A DNA stretch of 64,000 nucleotides, from positions 310,001 to 374,000 of the forward strand of contig CAWHQR010000005.1 of assembly GCA_963831605.1 (NCBI GenBank), written 5' to 3'. Of the stretch, positions 52,678-60,786 are shown piece by piece (position 1 is the first letter of the stretch; each line of letters starts with the position of its first letter). The notes under the pieces were generated by a model. It did not search any database, was not told the DNA's origin, and saw only the letters and a program-made list of their open reading frames with translations. The position numbers and the translations under genes are program-made. This DNA is from DASUPK01 sp963831605. GTDB taxonomy: Bacteria; Actinomycetota; Thermoleophilia; Solirubrobacterales; 70-9.

Positions 52678-53061
52678 TTAGCTCTTCGTCTTTGCGTCTA
52701 GCTCTAGGCCTCGTTTCTGAATGAATGAACCGAACGCCCCTGCGAGGGCTGCGATGACGATGATCGCGTAGGCCTCCATGAACACATCGAGCACCCGCCC
52801 ACCAAACGAGACCGGGTTCTTGATTGATGATGAAACGGTCAAGAGCTGGGTCGACGTCCAGAACAATGCGCTGCCTAGCGTCTTGATCTCAGTTTGAGCG
52901 CCGTGGCGCTCAAGAAAGAAAGCGGCCAGTCCGCAGAGCAGATCGACCCCGAGCGTGGCGAGCGCGATCGCGACGAGGTGGTCCCGCAACCGACGGTGCG
53001 TCGGCGTTGTCCCCCGAACAACGGCTGATGCTTCCCGAGCAGCATTACGCAGCGCACCCAC
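52678..53061 (-). CDS. Ion-channel-like two-helix membrane protein
   Basis: A 127-residue protein with two transmembrane helices (about 32-52 and 92-113) separated by a pore-loop-like stretch, FWTSTQLLTVSSSIKNP, as in Ion_trans_2 potassium channels. The selectivity filter TVGYGD is not there (TVSSSI instead), so it may be non-conducting or select differently. It ends with charged residues. It is the first gene of the module between the 37-bp repeats. Function unknown. Confidence 0.6.
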   Translation of the reverse strand: MGALRNAAREASAVVRGTTPTHRRLRDHLVAIALATLGVDLLCGLAAFFLERHGAQTEIKTLGSALFWTSTQLLTVSSSIKNPVSFGGRVLDVFMEAYAIIVIAALAGAFGSFIQKRGLELDAKTKS

Positions 53062-53093
53062 GACTCGATTGTGGTTGACCCGCGCCGGTCGGA

Positions 53094-53118
53094 CTGCTGC
53101 TTTCCATGCAAGCAGTAG
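53094..53118. repeat. Palindromic repeat copy 3
   Basis: CTGCTT/AAGCAG paired around a 7-nt loop, with the TGCTTTCCATGCAA core. Flanks extend the pairing partly. Confidence 0.45.
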
Positions 53119-53471
53119 TGCCGCGACGGCGGACTGCCCTCCGCGGGCCGACTGCCCCTGACCCTACCCCGGATTTTCAACGGCCCAAAACGCGCAACAG
53201 AAAACGGCAGGTCGATCCGAGGCGTCCGAGGGACCCGCATCAAAGGTCCCTCTCCTTAAACGAACCGTCCTGCCGTGCGCGGGTCCTACCCGCTTAACCC
53301 CCAAAGCACGCGCGACTCTCAAGCGCGCCCCGGCCTGCCCCCATCTCTGAATCGGCCCTGTGCGTCCGTGCCCCTGACCGATTCACGACGAGCCGGGGCA
53401 GCGCGAAACAAACCTAACCCGCGGGGGAAAGCAATTCGTGACGACTTTTGAACCCACCTGAAAGGACCCCA
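53119..53471. other. Non-coding stretch with hairpins
   Basis: About 350 bp without a convincing gene. A perfect 8-bp hairpin (53228-53235 with 53245-53252, loop of 9) and a smaller GCGGGT/ACCCGC hairpin near 53279-53294 are visible. Its base composition is lower in GC than neighbouring coding sequence. Confidence 0.5.
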
Positions 53472-53777
53472 ATGAGTCTTACCGCGCCTGAGCGCGAGAC
53501 GGTCATCAACTTCTCTGACGAGGACGACACCGCGACGATCCACACTCACCAGCGCCGCATCATCACTAAGCTCAAGAACAACCCGGCTGCCGAGCTGATT
53601 GAGGACATTTCCTTTGACGGGACAGCCGGCGCGGTCTTCGAGGTGCCTGTCTGGGCAATCAGCTTCCTGTCCAAGAAACGGAAGGGGGGTCCCGGGAACA
53701 CAGAAACCCTTAGGCGCGCACGGAAAGCCCGAGAATTAGCCGTCGTGTCCACCGAATCAGGGAGAGAAGCCGCCTGA
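53472..53777 (+). CDS. Small protein of unknown function (phage-type)
   Basis: A 101-residue soluble protein from an ATG at 53472 with an AAGGA ribosome site. It begins with a region of the form ETVINFSDEDDTATIHTHQRRI, then basic residues. Similar short 'ExxIxxxDxxxxAxIxT' proteins are common in phages and integrative elements, but I cannot assign a named family. It is one of few plus-strand genes in the module. Confidence 0.55.
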   Translation: MSLTAPERETVINFSDEDDTATIHTHQRRIITKLKNNPAAELIEDISFDGTAGAVFEVPVWAISFLSKKRKGGPGNTETLRRARKARELAVVSTESGREAA

Positions 53778-53799
53778 GCGGGTACTACGGGCCCTCCTG

Positions 53800-54135
53800 T
53801 TACGCCAACTCCTTGGCTACGTCCCCCGCCTCGCCGTGTTTCTCGATAAGCCAGAAGTGCGGGTACTCCTTGACCACCGTTTCGTGCTGGCCAGCGATGT
53901 GTCCCGGCACTACCGCAAACCGATTCGACCGGGAGCGGACCTCGTGCCATTCCCGGCTCGATAGTTGGACGCGTTCACCGCAATCGACCTGCCAGCACTC
54001 ACATCGGAAGCCGGCAACTACTTGGCCGCCTTCAATCCACTTGGCTTTTCGCTCGTTGAGATCCCGGGAAAAGGCCTCGTTCAACGCAATGCGCCCTTCC
54101 CTCGACCCAGCTGGGGGCTCGGAAGACTCCGCCAC
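53800..54135 (-). CDS. Small Cys-containing protein, function unknown
   Basis: A 111-residue protein, rich in charged residues. Three clustered cysteines (FRCECWQVDCGERVQLS) could hold a metal, followed by EWHEVRSRSNRFAVVPGH, a pattern found in many short proteins of this bacterial class. No enzyme motif is visible. It runs opposite to the gene at 53472. Confidence 0.6.
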   Translation of the reverse strand: MAESSEPPAGSREGRIALNEAFSRDLNERKAKWIEGGQVVAGFRCECWQVDCGERVQLSSREWHEVRSRSNRFAVVPGHIAGQHETVVKEYPHFWLIEKHGEAGDVAKELA

Positions 54136-54219
54136 CCGGCAAACCGTAATGGGTCACCGCTGACCTTCCTCCGGCCAGGTCCTAGAAGACGCGCCTGAGC
54201 AGGTACAGCACGACCAGCA

Positions 54220-54843
54220 CTAGCGTCGCGCAGTCAGAGCCTGCAACACGACCTCAACCGGGGAGCGGTGCTTCGCTCGATTGTCGATCGCCTCACGCGT
54301 CTTCCGCATCTCGGCGGCAAACTCTCCGAGGTTCTCGGTAAACCGGCCGACGCTCTGGCCGGCGTCGGCAAGGTCCTTTCCGGCCTTGCCAACGTTGTTG
54401 CCGAGTCGCATCCCCAGGATCTTGCGTCCCGAGTCGCGCTTCGACTGCACAGCCATGCCACCCGCCAACCCAGCCAGAGCGGCGCCGCCCGCGGCCAGTG
54501 CCGGTCCCTTCACCTTGCCTGCGACGGTCGAGATCGTCTTTCCACCGCTCTGAACTCCCTCGGCGACGGCGTCCTTGCCCTTCGACGCAAACTGCTTGAC
54601 GGAATCTGGCCCCGCTGTCCCACCAGAGCGTCGTGGCTGCGTGCGGGAGCGGTTAGTGGTCTGCGAGTTGCTCCGCGCGGGTCCCGAGCTCCGGCTCTTT
54701 GCACTGCTGCTCCCATTGCGCTGCTGACGGTTTCGCGTCGAGCTCGAGCCCCGAGTGGAGGCTGCCGATCGGCCCGAGCCGTTCGACCGTCCCGTCCTCT
54801 TGCGGCGAGCCTGCGAGTTCCTTCTTGTGCTCGTTTGGGCCAT
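54220..54843 (-). CDS. Basic N-terminal protein with Gly/Ala hydrophobic core
   Basis: A 207-residue protein. Residues 1-90 are very rich in Ser, Arg, Asn and Gln (nucleic-acid-binding character); then a Gly/Ala-rich hydrophobic segment (about 118-135; PALAAGGAALAGLAGGMAV) and a helical charged end. ATG at 54843 has the ribosome site AAAGGAGG. It could be a nucleoid- or envelope-associated protein; no family is recognised. Confidence 0.55.
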   Translation of the reverse strand: MAQTSTRRNSQARRKRTGRSNGSGRSAASTRGSSSTRNRQQRNGSSSAKSRSSGPARSNSQTTNRSRTQPRRSGGTAGPDSVKQFASKGKDAVAEGVQSGGKTISTVAGKVKGPALAAGGAALAGLAGGMAVQSKRDSGRKILGMRLGNNVGKAGKDLADAGQSVGRFTENLGEFAAEMRKTREAIDNRAKHRSPVEVVLQALTARR

Positions 54844-55062
54844 TTTCCGACCCCTCCTTTCGCATCCGTGCGAGTCGTTACTTGCTCGCAGCAATTACCC
54901 ACATTCGCGGCGATAAACCCTCGCGCGCCCTCTGTCCAGCTCACGGCAAGAACACGCCCGTGATTGACGTCCTCTCCTCCCGCTTTGAGCGCGCGGGCGG
55001 CAATAAGGGAGCACTCCGCCACCGCCACGGCGGTACCCAGGCCCGCGCGCTCATCGGATGAT

Positions 55063-55356
55063 CTACCGGCGGGCCCTCGCGGCCCTCTTCGCGGAGCTGC
55101 TGCGCTTCGCGGCCTTCGCCTTGCGCGTGCGCGCCGCCTTCTTCGCGGCTTTGGAGCGCTTCCGCGAGCCTCCGCCCGCGCGCTCCCTGATCGTGTCAGC
55201 CGCAGCCGAAAGCTCATCGGCGAGACGGTGGGCCCTGGCGGGCTTCTTCTGGCCCTTGGCCGGTAGTGCCTCGGTGACGCGCTTCGCGACCCTCTTTCTG
55301 ATGCCCGTATCCCTGAGCCGTCCGTAGAGCTCCTTATCTGACTTCGCCTTGGCCAT
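55063..55356 (-). CDS. Histone H1-like basic protein
   Basis: A 97-residue basic protein. An N-terminal helical part (KSDKELYGRLRDTGIRKRVAKRVTEAL) is followed by a Lys/Ala/Arg/Ser tail resembling histone H1 (RSKAAKKAARTRKAKAAKR). ATG at 55356 follows AAGGAGGAG. It probably binds DNA; related small proteins are common in this group of actinobacteria. Position in the island next to the 54220 protein suggests an element-borne nucleoid protein. Confidence 0.65.
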   Translation of the reverse strand: MAKAKSDKELYGRLRDTGIRKRVAKRVTEALPAKGQKKPARAHRLADELSAAADTIRERAGGGSRKRSKAAKKAARTRKAKAAKRSSSAKRAARARR

Positions 55357-55651
55357 TTCCACGCTCCTCCTTCCCTGGTTCTTGACTGTCCTCGCTTTAC
55401 CCACCGGCGGTTCTGTTGACACCCGCGTGGCGGGGGTTCTCAGCGTCGCTTAGACCGTCCGTTGAAGCATCTGGCAGAAGGTCGGTAACCCCGCGCCGAG
55501 GGCAAGCTCGGCTGGGGGTAGGTGCTACGCCAGACTGCTGCCCGACTTGCCCCGAAAGGAAGGAGCCCCCGCCGGTACACGGTCGGAGGCTTCTTCCAAT
55601 ACGCAGTTCCCCTGTTGCCACACCGCCGAGAGGTAACGACGGTGGGACAGC
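55357..55651. other. Non-coding or unrecognised stretch
   Basis: About 295 bp between two minus-strand genes. No frame with a plausible start, Shine-Dalgarno sequence and coding character was found; one open frame (55397-55621, minus) is Arg/Gly/Pro-rich and looks like chance. Confidence 0.4.
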
Positions 55652-56005
55652 TCAGTCGAACATCTCGCCCGTTCCGGTCAAGGCAACGAGCCTGGTGACC
55701 GCCTCATGCTTCGAAGGGACGAAGCTGAGCCGGTTGCCGTCCTCCCTGCTCCGCACGCTCGCCCTCAGGAGAACGCTCAGCCCAGTGGAGTCCACGAAAG
55801 AGAGATCGGTCATGTCCACCACGATCTGTCCGATCACGGTGTCCTCTGCGTGCCGGATTGCGGCATCGAGCTTGCCTGCCGTCGATAGGTCGATCTCGCC
55901 GGCGACGATGATCGTCACCGAGTCGCCCTTTCGATGAGATCGAATCTCGACTGGCTTGGTGGCGAGATCCGGTGAGCCAACGTTGGAATCGTCAACAGGT
56001 CGCAT
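55652..56005 (-). CDS. STAS-domain anti-sigma factor antagonist
   Basis: A 117-residue single STAS domain. The segment IVVDMTDLSFVDSTGLSVLLRA contains the Ser that a cognate anti-sigma kinase would phosphorylate. ATG at 56005 follows AAGGAGGAG. No anti-sigma factor or sigma factor is in the window, so its partner is elsewhere. It is on the element between the 37-bp repeats. Confidence 0.85.
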   Translation of the reverse strand: MRPVDDSNVGSPDLATKPVEIRSHRKGDSVTIIVAGEIDLSTAGKLDAAIRHAEDTVIGQIVVDMTDLSFVDSTGLSVLLRASVRSREDGNRLSFVPSKHEAVTRLVALTGTGEMFD

Positions 56006-56351
56006 TTCGCGTCTCCTCCTTTTCAAAAGAAAACACGCAATCCGTTTAGCCCATTCCCCAATTTGGATGGGCGGCCCGTCTTGCTCCAATTCGACAGGCC
56101 GGATATTTACAACAGCCGTTCGTTGTCGTCAAGACGGGGTTGAGCGAAGGGGATCACCGCCGACCGCCTCCGGCGTCTAGTGGGCCGGGCGTTGCCCGGT
56201 TCCGATCCTCCTCGCTGAGCCCCTGCTCCGGCAGCCCGGCGGTCTCGACTGGCTCCTCGACTCCAAGCGGTCGAGCTGTTCCCCGATCCGATTGAGCGTG
56301 GCGGAACGGTTCCCTAGTGCGGCGATGAAGCGTCGTTCAGCTTGACTCCAT
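56006..56351. other. Region without a confident gene, possible remnant
   Basis: About 346 bp between the STAS and secreted-protein genes. On the minus strand a frame without a start codon encodes a helical, charged stretch (EWSQAERRFIAALG...LNRIGEQLDRLESR), then runs to a TAG at about 56177. It may be the decayed end of a gene. Confidence 0.35.
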
Positions 56352-56705
56352 TCAGCCTGGGTAGGTCAGATTGCAGACGAACAGTGAGCCTCCAAATAGG
56401 GACACGTCGAATCTGGCGGCACCGAAGTTCTCAGCGGCCTGGCTGCAGCCACGCGTGAGTCTGTCGACGTCATCGGCGCTGAATCCAGCTGGATTCGTCG
56501 TTTCGCACGTACCACTGAGCGGCCGGCCCATGGAGTCGAAAGCTGACCGCCAAGTATCTCCGACCTTTAGGCAGGCGTTCGACAACGGAGGAATCGGCTT
56601 GATGGGGTCGACCGGCTGTTTGGCGGACCCGGTGCCCGCCATGACTCCAAGCAACATCGCCGCCGTGGCCACGCCTGTCGCTGCAGCCTTGGACCTTTTA
56701 TTCAT
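56352..56705 (-). CDS. Small secreted protein
   Basis: A 117-residue protein with a Sec signal peptide (about 1-28, ending TGSAK). The mature part has four Cys, likely two disulphides (CLKVGDTW, GTCETTN, GCSQAAENF, FVCNLTYPG), and no enzyme motif. ATG at 56705 has AGGAG 8 nt upstream. Its upstream region holds a duplicated SnoaL-gene start. Function unknown. Confidence 0.65.
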   Translation of the reverse strand: MNKRSKAAATGVATAAMLLGVMAGTGSAKQPVDPIKPIPPLSNACLKVGDTWRSAFDSMGRPLSGTCETTNPAGFSADDVDRLTRGCSQAAENFGAARFDVSLFGGSLFVCNLTYPG

Positions 56706-56750
56706 TGTCGCTCCTGTTCGTGGGTCGAGATCCCCTTAGTGCCCGCGACC

Positions 56751-56848
56751 CTACGCCGTTCTGGCGCCCAAGGCCCGGACGTTCTCCTCCGACATCGCCC
56801 ACGCAGTATCTCTCGGACGGGTGCTGCTTCTCGTCCAAAGCTGCTACT
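56751..56848 (-). pseudogene. 5' remnant of a SnoaL-like gene with its upstream region
   Basis: The minus strand reads an ATG at 56795 followed by SEENVRALGARTA and a stop at 56751. That beginning, and about 55 bp before it, match the start and upstream region of the intact SnoaL-like gene at 57239 (about 57221-57290). It is a broken paralog or a duplicated promoter region now lying upstream of the secreted-protein gene. Confidence 0.55.
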
Positions 56849-57239
56849 CCGACAGCCCGGCGGCTTCGAGGGCTTCGTCCGCATCCGAGAAGCCCTTGCG
56901 GTACACGATCTTCCCGTCGCGAACCCTGTATAGCTCGGAGTGGCGCTCGTCCAGCTCGATGCCCGACTCCGTCCGGCCCCGCTCATGGGTGAACGCGATC
57001 ACCTGGTCCCCGCCGGCGTCCATCACCTCCTCAAGCTCAAGCTCCCAGTTCGCCCAGGTTTCTGCCCACCGGGTGGTGTGGTCCACGACGGCCTCAAGCC
57101 CGCGCGAGACCGTTCCGTCCGGCAGGTTCGTCCCATCCCACTCGACGTCTGGGTCGAATGCGGAAAGGGCAGCCTCGAAGTCATTGCTCAGGAACCCCTC
57201 CAGCATCTGGCGAACGACCGCGACGTTCTCCTGCGACAT
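56844..57239 (-). CDS. SnoaL-like (NTF2-fold) protein
   Basis: A 131-residue cone-shaped NTF2-superfamily protein starting MSQENVAVVRQMLEGF, with DPDVEWDGT, RWAETWANWELELEEV and the terminal LYRVRDGKIVYRKGFSD. Members bind small molecules or act as isomerases; the substrate is unknown. ATG at 57239 is chosen because the family begins at MSQENV. The gene follows a palindromic repeat at 57271. Confidence 0.85.
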   Translation of the reverse strand: MSQENVAVVRQMLEGFLSNDFEAALSAFDPDVEWDGTNLPDGTVSRGLEAVVDHTTRWAETWANWELELEEVMDAGGDQVIAFTHERGRTESGIELDERHSELYRVRDGKIVYRKGFSDADEALEAAGLSE

Positions 57240-57270
57240 CGTCGACGCAGTATCTCGCGACCAAGCGAAA

Positions 57271-57296
57271 GTGCTGCTTTCCATGCAAACCAGCAC
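57271..57296. repeat. Palindromic repeat copy 4
   Basis: GTGCTG/CAGCAC flank the TTTCCATGCAAA core, giving a nested stem. It lies upstream of the SnoaL-like gene. The degenerate relative near 56821 lies in the duplicated region. Confidence 0.5.
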
Positions 57297-57304
57297 TGAG
57301 CAGC

Positions 57305-57335
57305 TTTGGGCAGAAGCCCTTGATTTCTGCCCAAA
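57305..57335. other. Long hairpin near the right attachment site
   Basis: A perfect 11-bp stem (57305-57315 with 57325-57335) with a 9-nt loop, 76 bp before the 37-bp repeat. GGGCAG/CTGCCC words recur within the next 60 bp (57308, 57327, 57367), which could be integrase arm sites or a terminator. Confidence 0.4.
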
Positions 57336-57410
57336 TCGCCTCGAATCACCCCCAATCGGGCCATATCTGCCCGCTCCGTCCAGGCAGGCCCAGGCACGAC
57401 GCGGAGATGT

Positions 57411-57449
<39 letters not shown>

Positions 57450-57474
57450 CGAGGCTGAGGTTAGTGCTCCGCTC

Positions 57475-57831
57475 TCAGGCGAGCGGGACCTCGACTGCGG
57501 CGTCGACGCCGGGGTAGTACTCCTTCACCCGGTCGGCGCCGTACTTGTCGCTGAATGCCTCGACGACGTGGTCGACGGTGGAGCGGTCCTCGGTCGCCCT
57601 GGCCTCCGTCCTGAGCTCGGCGCCGTCGGCCGCCAGGCCGATCGCCGGCGTCTTCTCCACGTTTCGGTACCAGTTGCTCTCCGACCCGCTGACGGGGAGC
57701 AGCAACAGCTTCTCGTCCTCCTCGACGAACCAGATCGGCCTCGAGCTCTCGTTTCCGGACTTCCTGCCTGTCGTGATCAGGTCGACCTCGTTCGCGTCCT
57801 GCAGGGCGTTCCTCAATTCCTGGGCTCCCAT
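57475..57831 (-). CDS. Deazaflavin-dependent nitroreductase-family protein
   Basis: A 118-residue split-barrel flavin/F420-binding protein of the Ddn (DUF385)-type family: LITTGRKSGNESSRPIWFV and LPVSGSESNWYRNV are the cofactor-binding strand-loop segments. It would use F420H2 or flavin to reduce or bind a small molecule. ATG at 57831 is chosen from the family N-terminus. It lies just beyond the right tRNA-Arg fragment. Confidence 0.82.
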   Translation of the reverse strand: MGAQELRNALQDANEVDLITTGRKSGNESSRPIWFVEEDEKLLLLPVSGSESNWYRNVEKTPAIGLAADGAELRTEARATEDRSTVDHVVEAFSDKYGADRVKEYYPGVDAAVEVPLA

Positions 57832-57912
57832 CTCATCCTCCTGTGGTCTTGCTCCCCGAAGCAAGCCTAGACCCCGTGTAACGGCGTCCGTGCCCCGTGG
57901 GACGGTGCGCCG

Positions 57913-59133
57913 GTGCCCGCCTTCGACAACCTGCTGATCGTCGTCGCGGTCGCGTTCGTCGCTCCGCTGCTGCTCGGGTTCTTCCCGAGCGTGAAGCTCC
58001 CGTCGGTGGTGCTGGAGATCATCGCCGGGATCGTGATCGGCCCGTCGGTGCTCGGCATCGTGGAGATCGACGACGCGATCTCGGTAGTCGCGCTGCTCGG
58101 CCTGGCCTTCCTGCTCTTCCTGGCCGGCCTCGAGATCGATTTCGGCAAGCTGCGCGGGCAGGTCCTGCGGCTGACCCTGATGGGCTTCGCGATCTCATTC
58201 GGAATCGCACTGGTCCTCGCCCTTGGACTGAAAGCAGCCGGCCTGATCGAGACCCCGCTGCTGATCGCGATCATCCTCTGCGCGACCTCGCTCGGGGTCC
58301 TGATCCCGGTGCTCAAGGACGCGGGGGAGATCTCCTCGACCTTCGGCCAGCTGATCGTGGCGGCGGGGACGATCGCCGACTTCGGCGCGGTCATCCTGCT
58401 CTCGATCTTCTTCTCGGGTAAGGGCGGGGTCGGCTCGACGCTGCTCCTGATCGGGAGCCTGGTGCTGCTCGCGGTGGTCGTCTTCATTTCGGTGAAGACG
58501 GCGGAGCGCTCGAGCCTGCTGCGCCAGGACCTGGTTCGGCTTCAGGACACGACCGCGCAGATCCGCGTGCGGGGCGCCGTCGTCCTGCTGGTCGGCTTCG
58601 CGGCGATCGCGAATTCGCTCGGCCTGGAGTCGATCCTCGGCGCCTTCATGGCCGGGGCGATCCTCTCCCTGCTCGACAAGGACGAGGCCATGACCCACCC
58701 GGAGTTCCGCCGAAAGCTGGAGGCGATCGGCTTCGGGATCTTCATCCCGGTCTTCTTCGTGGCGAGCGGCGTCAAGTACGACCTCACCGCCCTGACCTCG
58801 AGCGCCTCGAACGTGCTCATGGTCCCGATCTTCCTGGCGGCGCTGATGGCGGCCCGCGGCCTGCCCGCCCTGCTCTACCGGCGGGTGCTGGATGCCCGTC
58901 ACACGCTGATCGCCGGCCTCATGCAGGCGACCTCACTGCCGTTCATCGTCGCGGCGGTGGCGATCGGGGAGGACCTCAACCTGGTGGACGCCGCGGAGGG
59001 AGCCGCCCTGATCGGCGCCGGGCTGCTCTCGGTGCTGCTCTTCCCGGTGATCGGGCTCGGGCTGCTGAAGGGCGGGGACGGCGAGAAGCGCGCCTCGGAT
59101 GACGAGCCATCCGAGGCGATGATGGCCATGTAG
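57913..59133 (+). CDS. Cation/proton antiporter, CPA2 (Kef/NapA-like)
   Basis: A 406-residue membrane antiporter. About twelve helices with LEIIAGIVIGPSVLG, LLFLAGLEIDFGKL, GTIADFGAVILL (unwound-helix region with the conserved Asp) and FIPVFFVASGVKYD are typical of CPA2 transporters. It should exchange Na+ or K+ for protons. No TrkA-type regulatory domain follows, so length is at the short end of the Kef group. GTG start. Confidence 0.9.
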   Translation: MPAFDNLLIVVAVAFVAPLLLGFFPSVKLPSVVLEIIAGIVIGPSVLGIVEIDDAISVVALLGLAFLLFLAGLEIDFGKLRGQVLRLTLMGFAISFGIALVLALGLKAAGLIETPLLIAIILCATSLGVLIPVLKDAGEISSTFGQLIVAAGTIADFGAVILLSIFFSGKGGVGSTLLLIGSLVLLAVVVFISVKTAERSSLLRQDLVRLQDTTAQIRVRGAVVLLVGFAAIANSLGLESILGAFMAGAILSLLDKDEAMTHPEFRRKLEAIGFGIFIPVFFVASGVKYDLTALTSSASNVLMVPIFLAALMAARGLPALLYRRVLDARHTLIAGLMQATSLPFIVAAVAIGEDLNLVDAAEGAALIGAGLLSVLLFPVIGLGLLKGGDGEKRASDDEPSEAMMAM

Positions 59134-59136
59134 GTC

Positions 59137-59142
59137 TAGGCT
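59137..59142 (+). promoter_or_regulatory. -10 element TAGGCT, leaderless promoter
   Basis: TAGGCT lies exactly 6 nt before the GTG at 59149, as at 1837. No Shine-Dalgarno sequence. Confidence 0.5.
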
Positions 59143-59148
59143 CGTCGC

Positions 59149-60615
59149 GTGTCTCGACTGCGATTCGCTCTGCCTCTTTCTGCGGCGCTTGGAGCGTTGG
59201 TTCTGGGCGCCTGCGGTTCGGCCCTCGCAAGCGATGGCGGCCCCGACGGGGCCTCGGCCAGCGCGTCACCCGTCCTCAGCCCCTGTGATCTCAACGCCGG
59301 CCCCCGCTTTCGCTGCGGCCGGATCACTGTCCCGGCGGTCAGGGCGGACCCCAGCGTGGGAGATCAGTCGATCTTCTTCGCGGTCCTCCCGCGGGAGCGC
59401 GCGGCGAAGCCGGCGGTCGGGACGATCGTCGCGGTGGAGGGCGGTCCGGGGTATGCGAGCACCGGCTTCGACTCGGCGAAGTCCTACCGGGCGGTCTTCG
59501 GGCCGCTGCTGCACCGCCGCGACCTGGTGTTGATCGACCAGCGGGGGACCGGTCACTCGCAGGCAGTGAACTGCCCGCAGCTGCAGCGGGGGATGGTGCC
59601 GGAGGTGGTCGCGACCGCCTCGTGCGCGAATCAGCTCGGCGCTCGCTATCAGGGCTTCACCTCGGCCGAGTCCGCTGCCGACATCGAGGCCGTCCGCACG
59701 GCGCTCGGGCTGGGCTCGATCACCCTCTACGGGGACTCCTACGGAACGCTGTTGGCGCAGGCGTATTCGATCCGGTACCCATCGAGCCTGCGCTCGATGG
59801 TGCTCTCGTCGGCCTATCCGGCGGACGATCCGTTCTGGCGGACGATCTACTCGGCGGCGATGCGCGCGCTGAAGCTCAGCTGTGCCCGAAGCGCATCCTG
59901 CCGCGCCAGGGCCGCGTCTCTCTGCGGCGGCAAGCGATTGCGATGCTCGTGGGACGGCGAGCAGCGTTTCCGTCACGCGCTCGCCCGGATCCAGCGCACG
60001 GGCGGTCCGCTCAACGGCACGCTCGCGTACCTGCTCGAGGCCGGAACCTGGTCGCCGAACTCCTATCTGGCTCTGAACCGGGCGGTCACGGAGTACCTGG
60101 CGGGCGATCGCGAGCGCCTCGATCGCATCTCACGGGAGGGACGACCCGGCGACGGCGACTTCCACTACTTCTCCACAGGAATGGGAACCGCGGTTGAGTG
60201 CAATGACTATCCGGTGGCGTGGGATCGCACCGCCGGCTTCGCCGAGCGCACGGCGCAGCTCAACCAGGCGACCGCCGCGTTTCCCCGCCGCCGGCTGTTC
60301 GCGCCGCTCACCGTGGCTCAGTGGATGACCCTCCCTTCCACCGGCTTCACCGGATGCCTCTCCTGGCCGGCGCCTACGCCGACGATGCAGCCGCCCGTGC
60401 CACAGGGTGAAAGGCAGCCCGCCGGCCTGCCGGTCCTGGTGCTCTCCGGCGAGTTCGACGACATCACCACGGTCAGCGAGGCCCGCAAGGTGGCGCGCCA
60501 GTACCCGTCATCGCAACTCGGCATCGTCCCCAACCGTGGGCACGCCTCGGATCTGTATTACCCATACCGCTCGCCGGCGGTGCGCTGGATCCGGCGCTTC
60601 GTCGCCCGCCACTAG
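59149..60615 (+). CDS. Lipoprotein alpha/beta hydrolase, tripeptidyl-aminopeptidase-like
   Basis: A 488-residue exported hydrolase. The signal has a lipobox (LVLGAC, Cys22). The alpha/beta fold has the nucleophile in YGDSYGT (about residue 196), VLIDQRGTGHS, the acid in VLSGEFDDIT and the catalytic His in NRGHASD. It resembles the proline-iminopeptidase/tripeptidyl aminopeptidase (SlpD/SlpE/TAP-type) proteins of actinobacteria. Several Cys (SCARSASCRARAASLCGG) may form disulphides. Leaderless start. Confidence 0.88.
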   Translation: MSRLRFALPLSAALGALVLGACGSALASDGGPDGASASASPVLSPCDLNAGPRFRCGRITVPAVRADPSVGDQSIFFAVLPRERAAKPAVGTIVAVEGGPGYASTGFDSAKSYRAVFGPLLHRRDLVLIDQRGTGHSQAVNCPQLQRGMVPEVVATASCANQLGARYQGFTSAESAADIEAVRTALGLGSITLYGDSYGTLLAQAYSIRYPSSLRSMVLSSAYPADDPFWRTIYSAAMRALKLSCARSASCRARAASLCGGKRLRCSWDGEQRFRHALARIQRTGGPLNGTLAYLLEAGTWSPNSYLALNRAVTEYLAGDRERLDRISREGRPGDGDFHYFSTGMGTAVECNDYPVAWDRTAGFAERTAQLNQATAAFPRRRLFAPLTVAQWMTLPSTGFTGCLSWPAPTPTMQPPVPQGERQPAGLPVLVLSGEFDDITTVSEARKVARQYPSSQLGIVPNRGHASDLYYPYRSPAVRWIRRFVARH

Positions 60616-60786
60616 GGCTAATCCCGGGATGGCTCGCGATCGCCGGGGCTGCCGCCGTGGCGCTGCTCCTCTCCTCCTGCGGCGGATCGGCCCAGGAGGC
60701 GCTCTGGCCTCGCCCGACTCGATCAAGGCGATGCTCGAGAGCAACGCAGGCATCACCCTGCGCCAGCGTCACTGAGGCGGCGGCCG

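Noticed and set aside
55397..55621. 74-codon minus-strand open frame
   Set aside because: No ribosome site, Arg/Gly/Pro/Ser-rich composition and no similarity to the neighbours.
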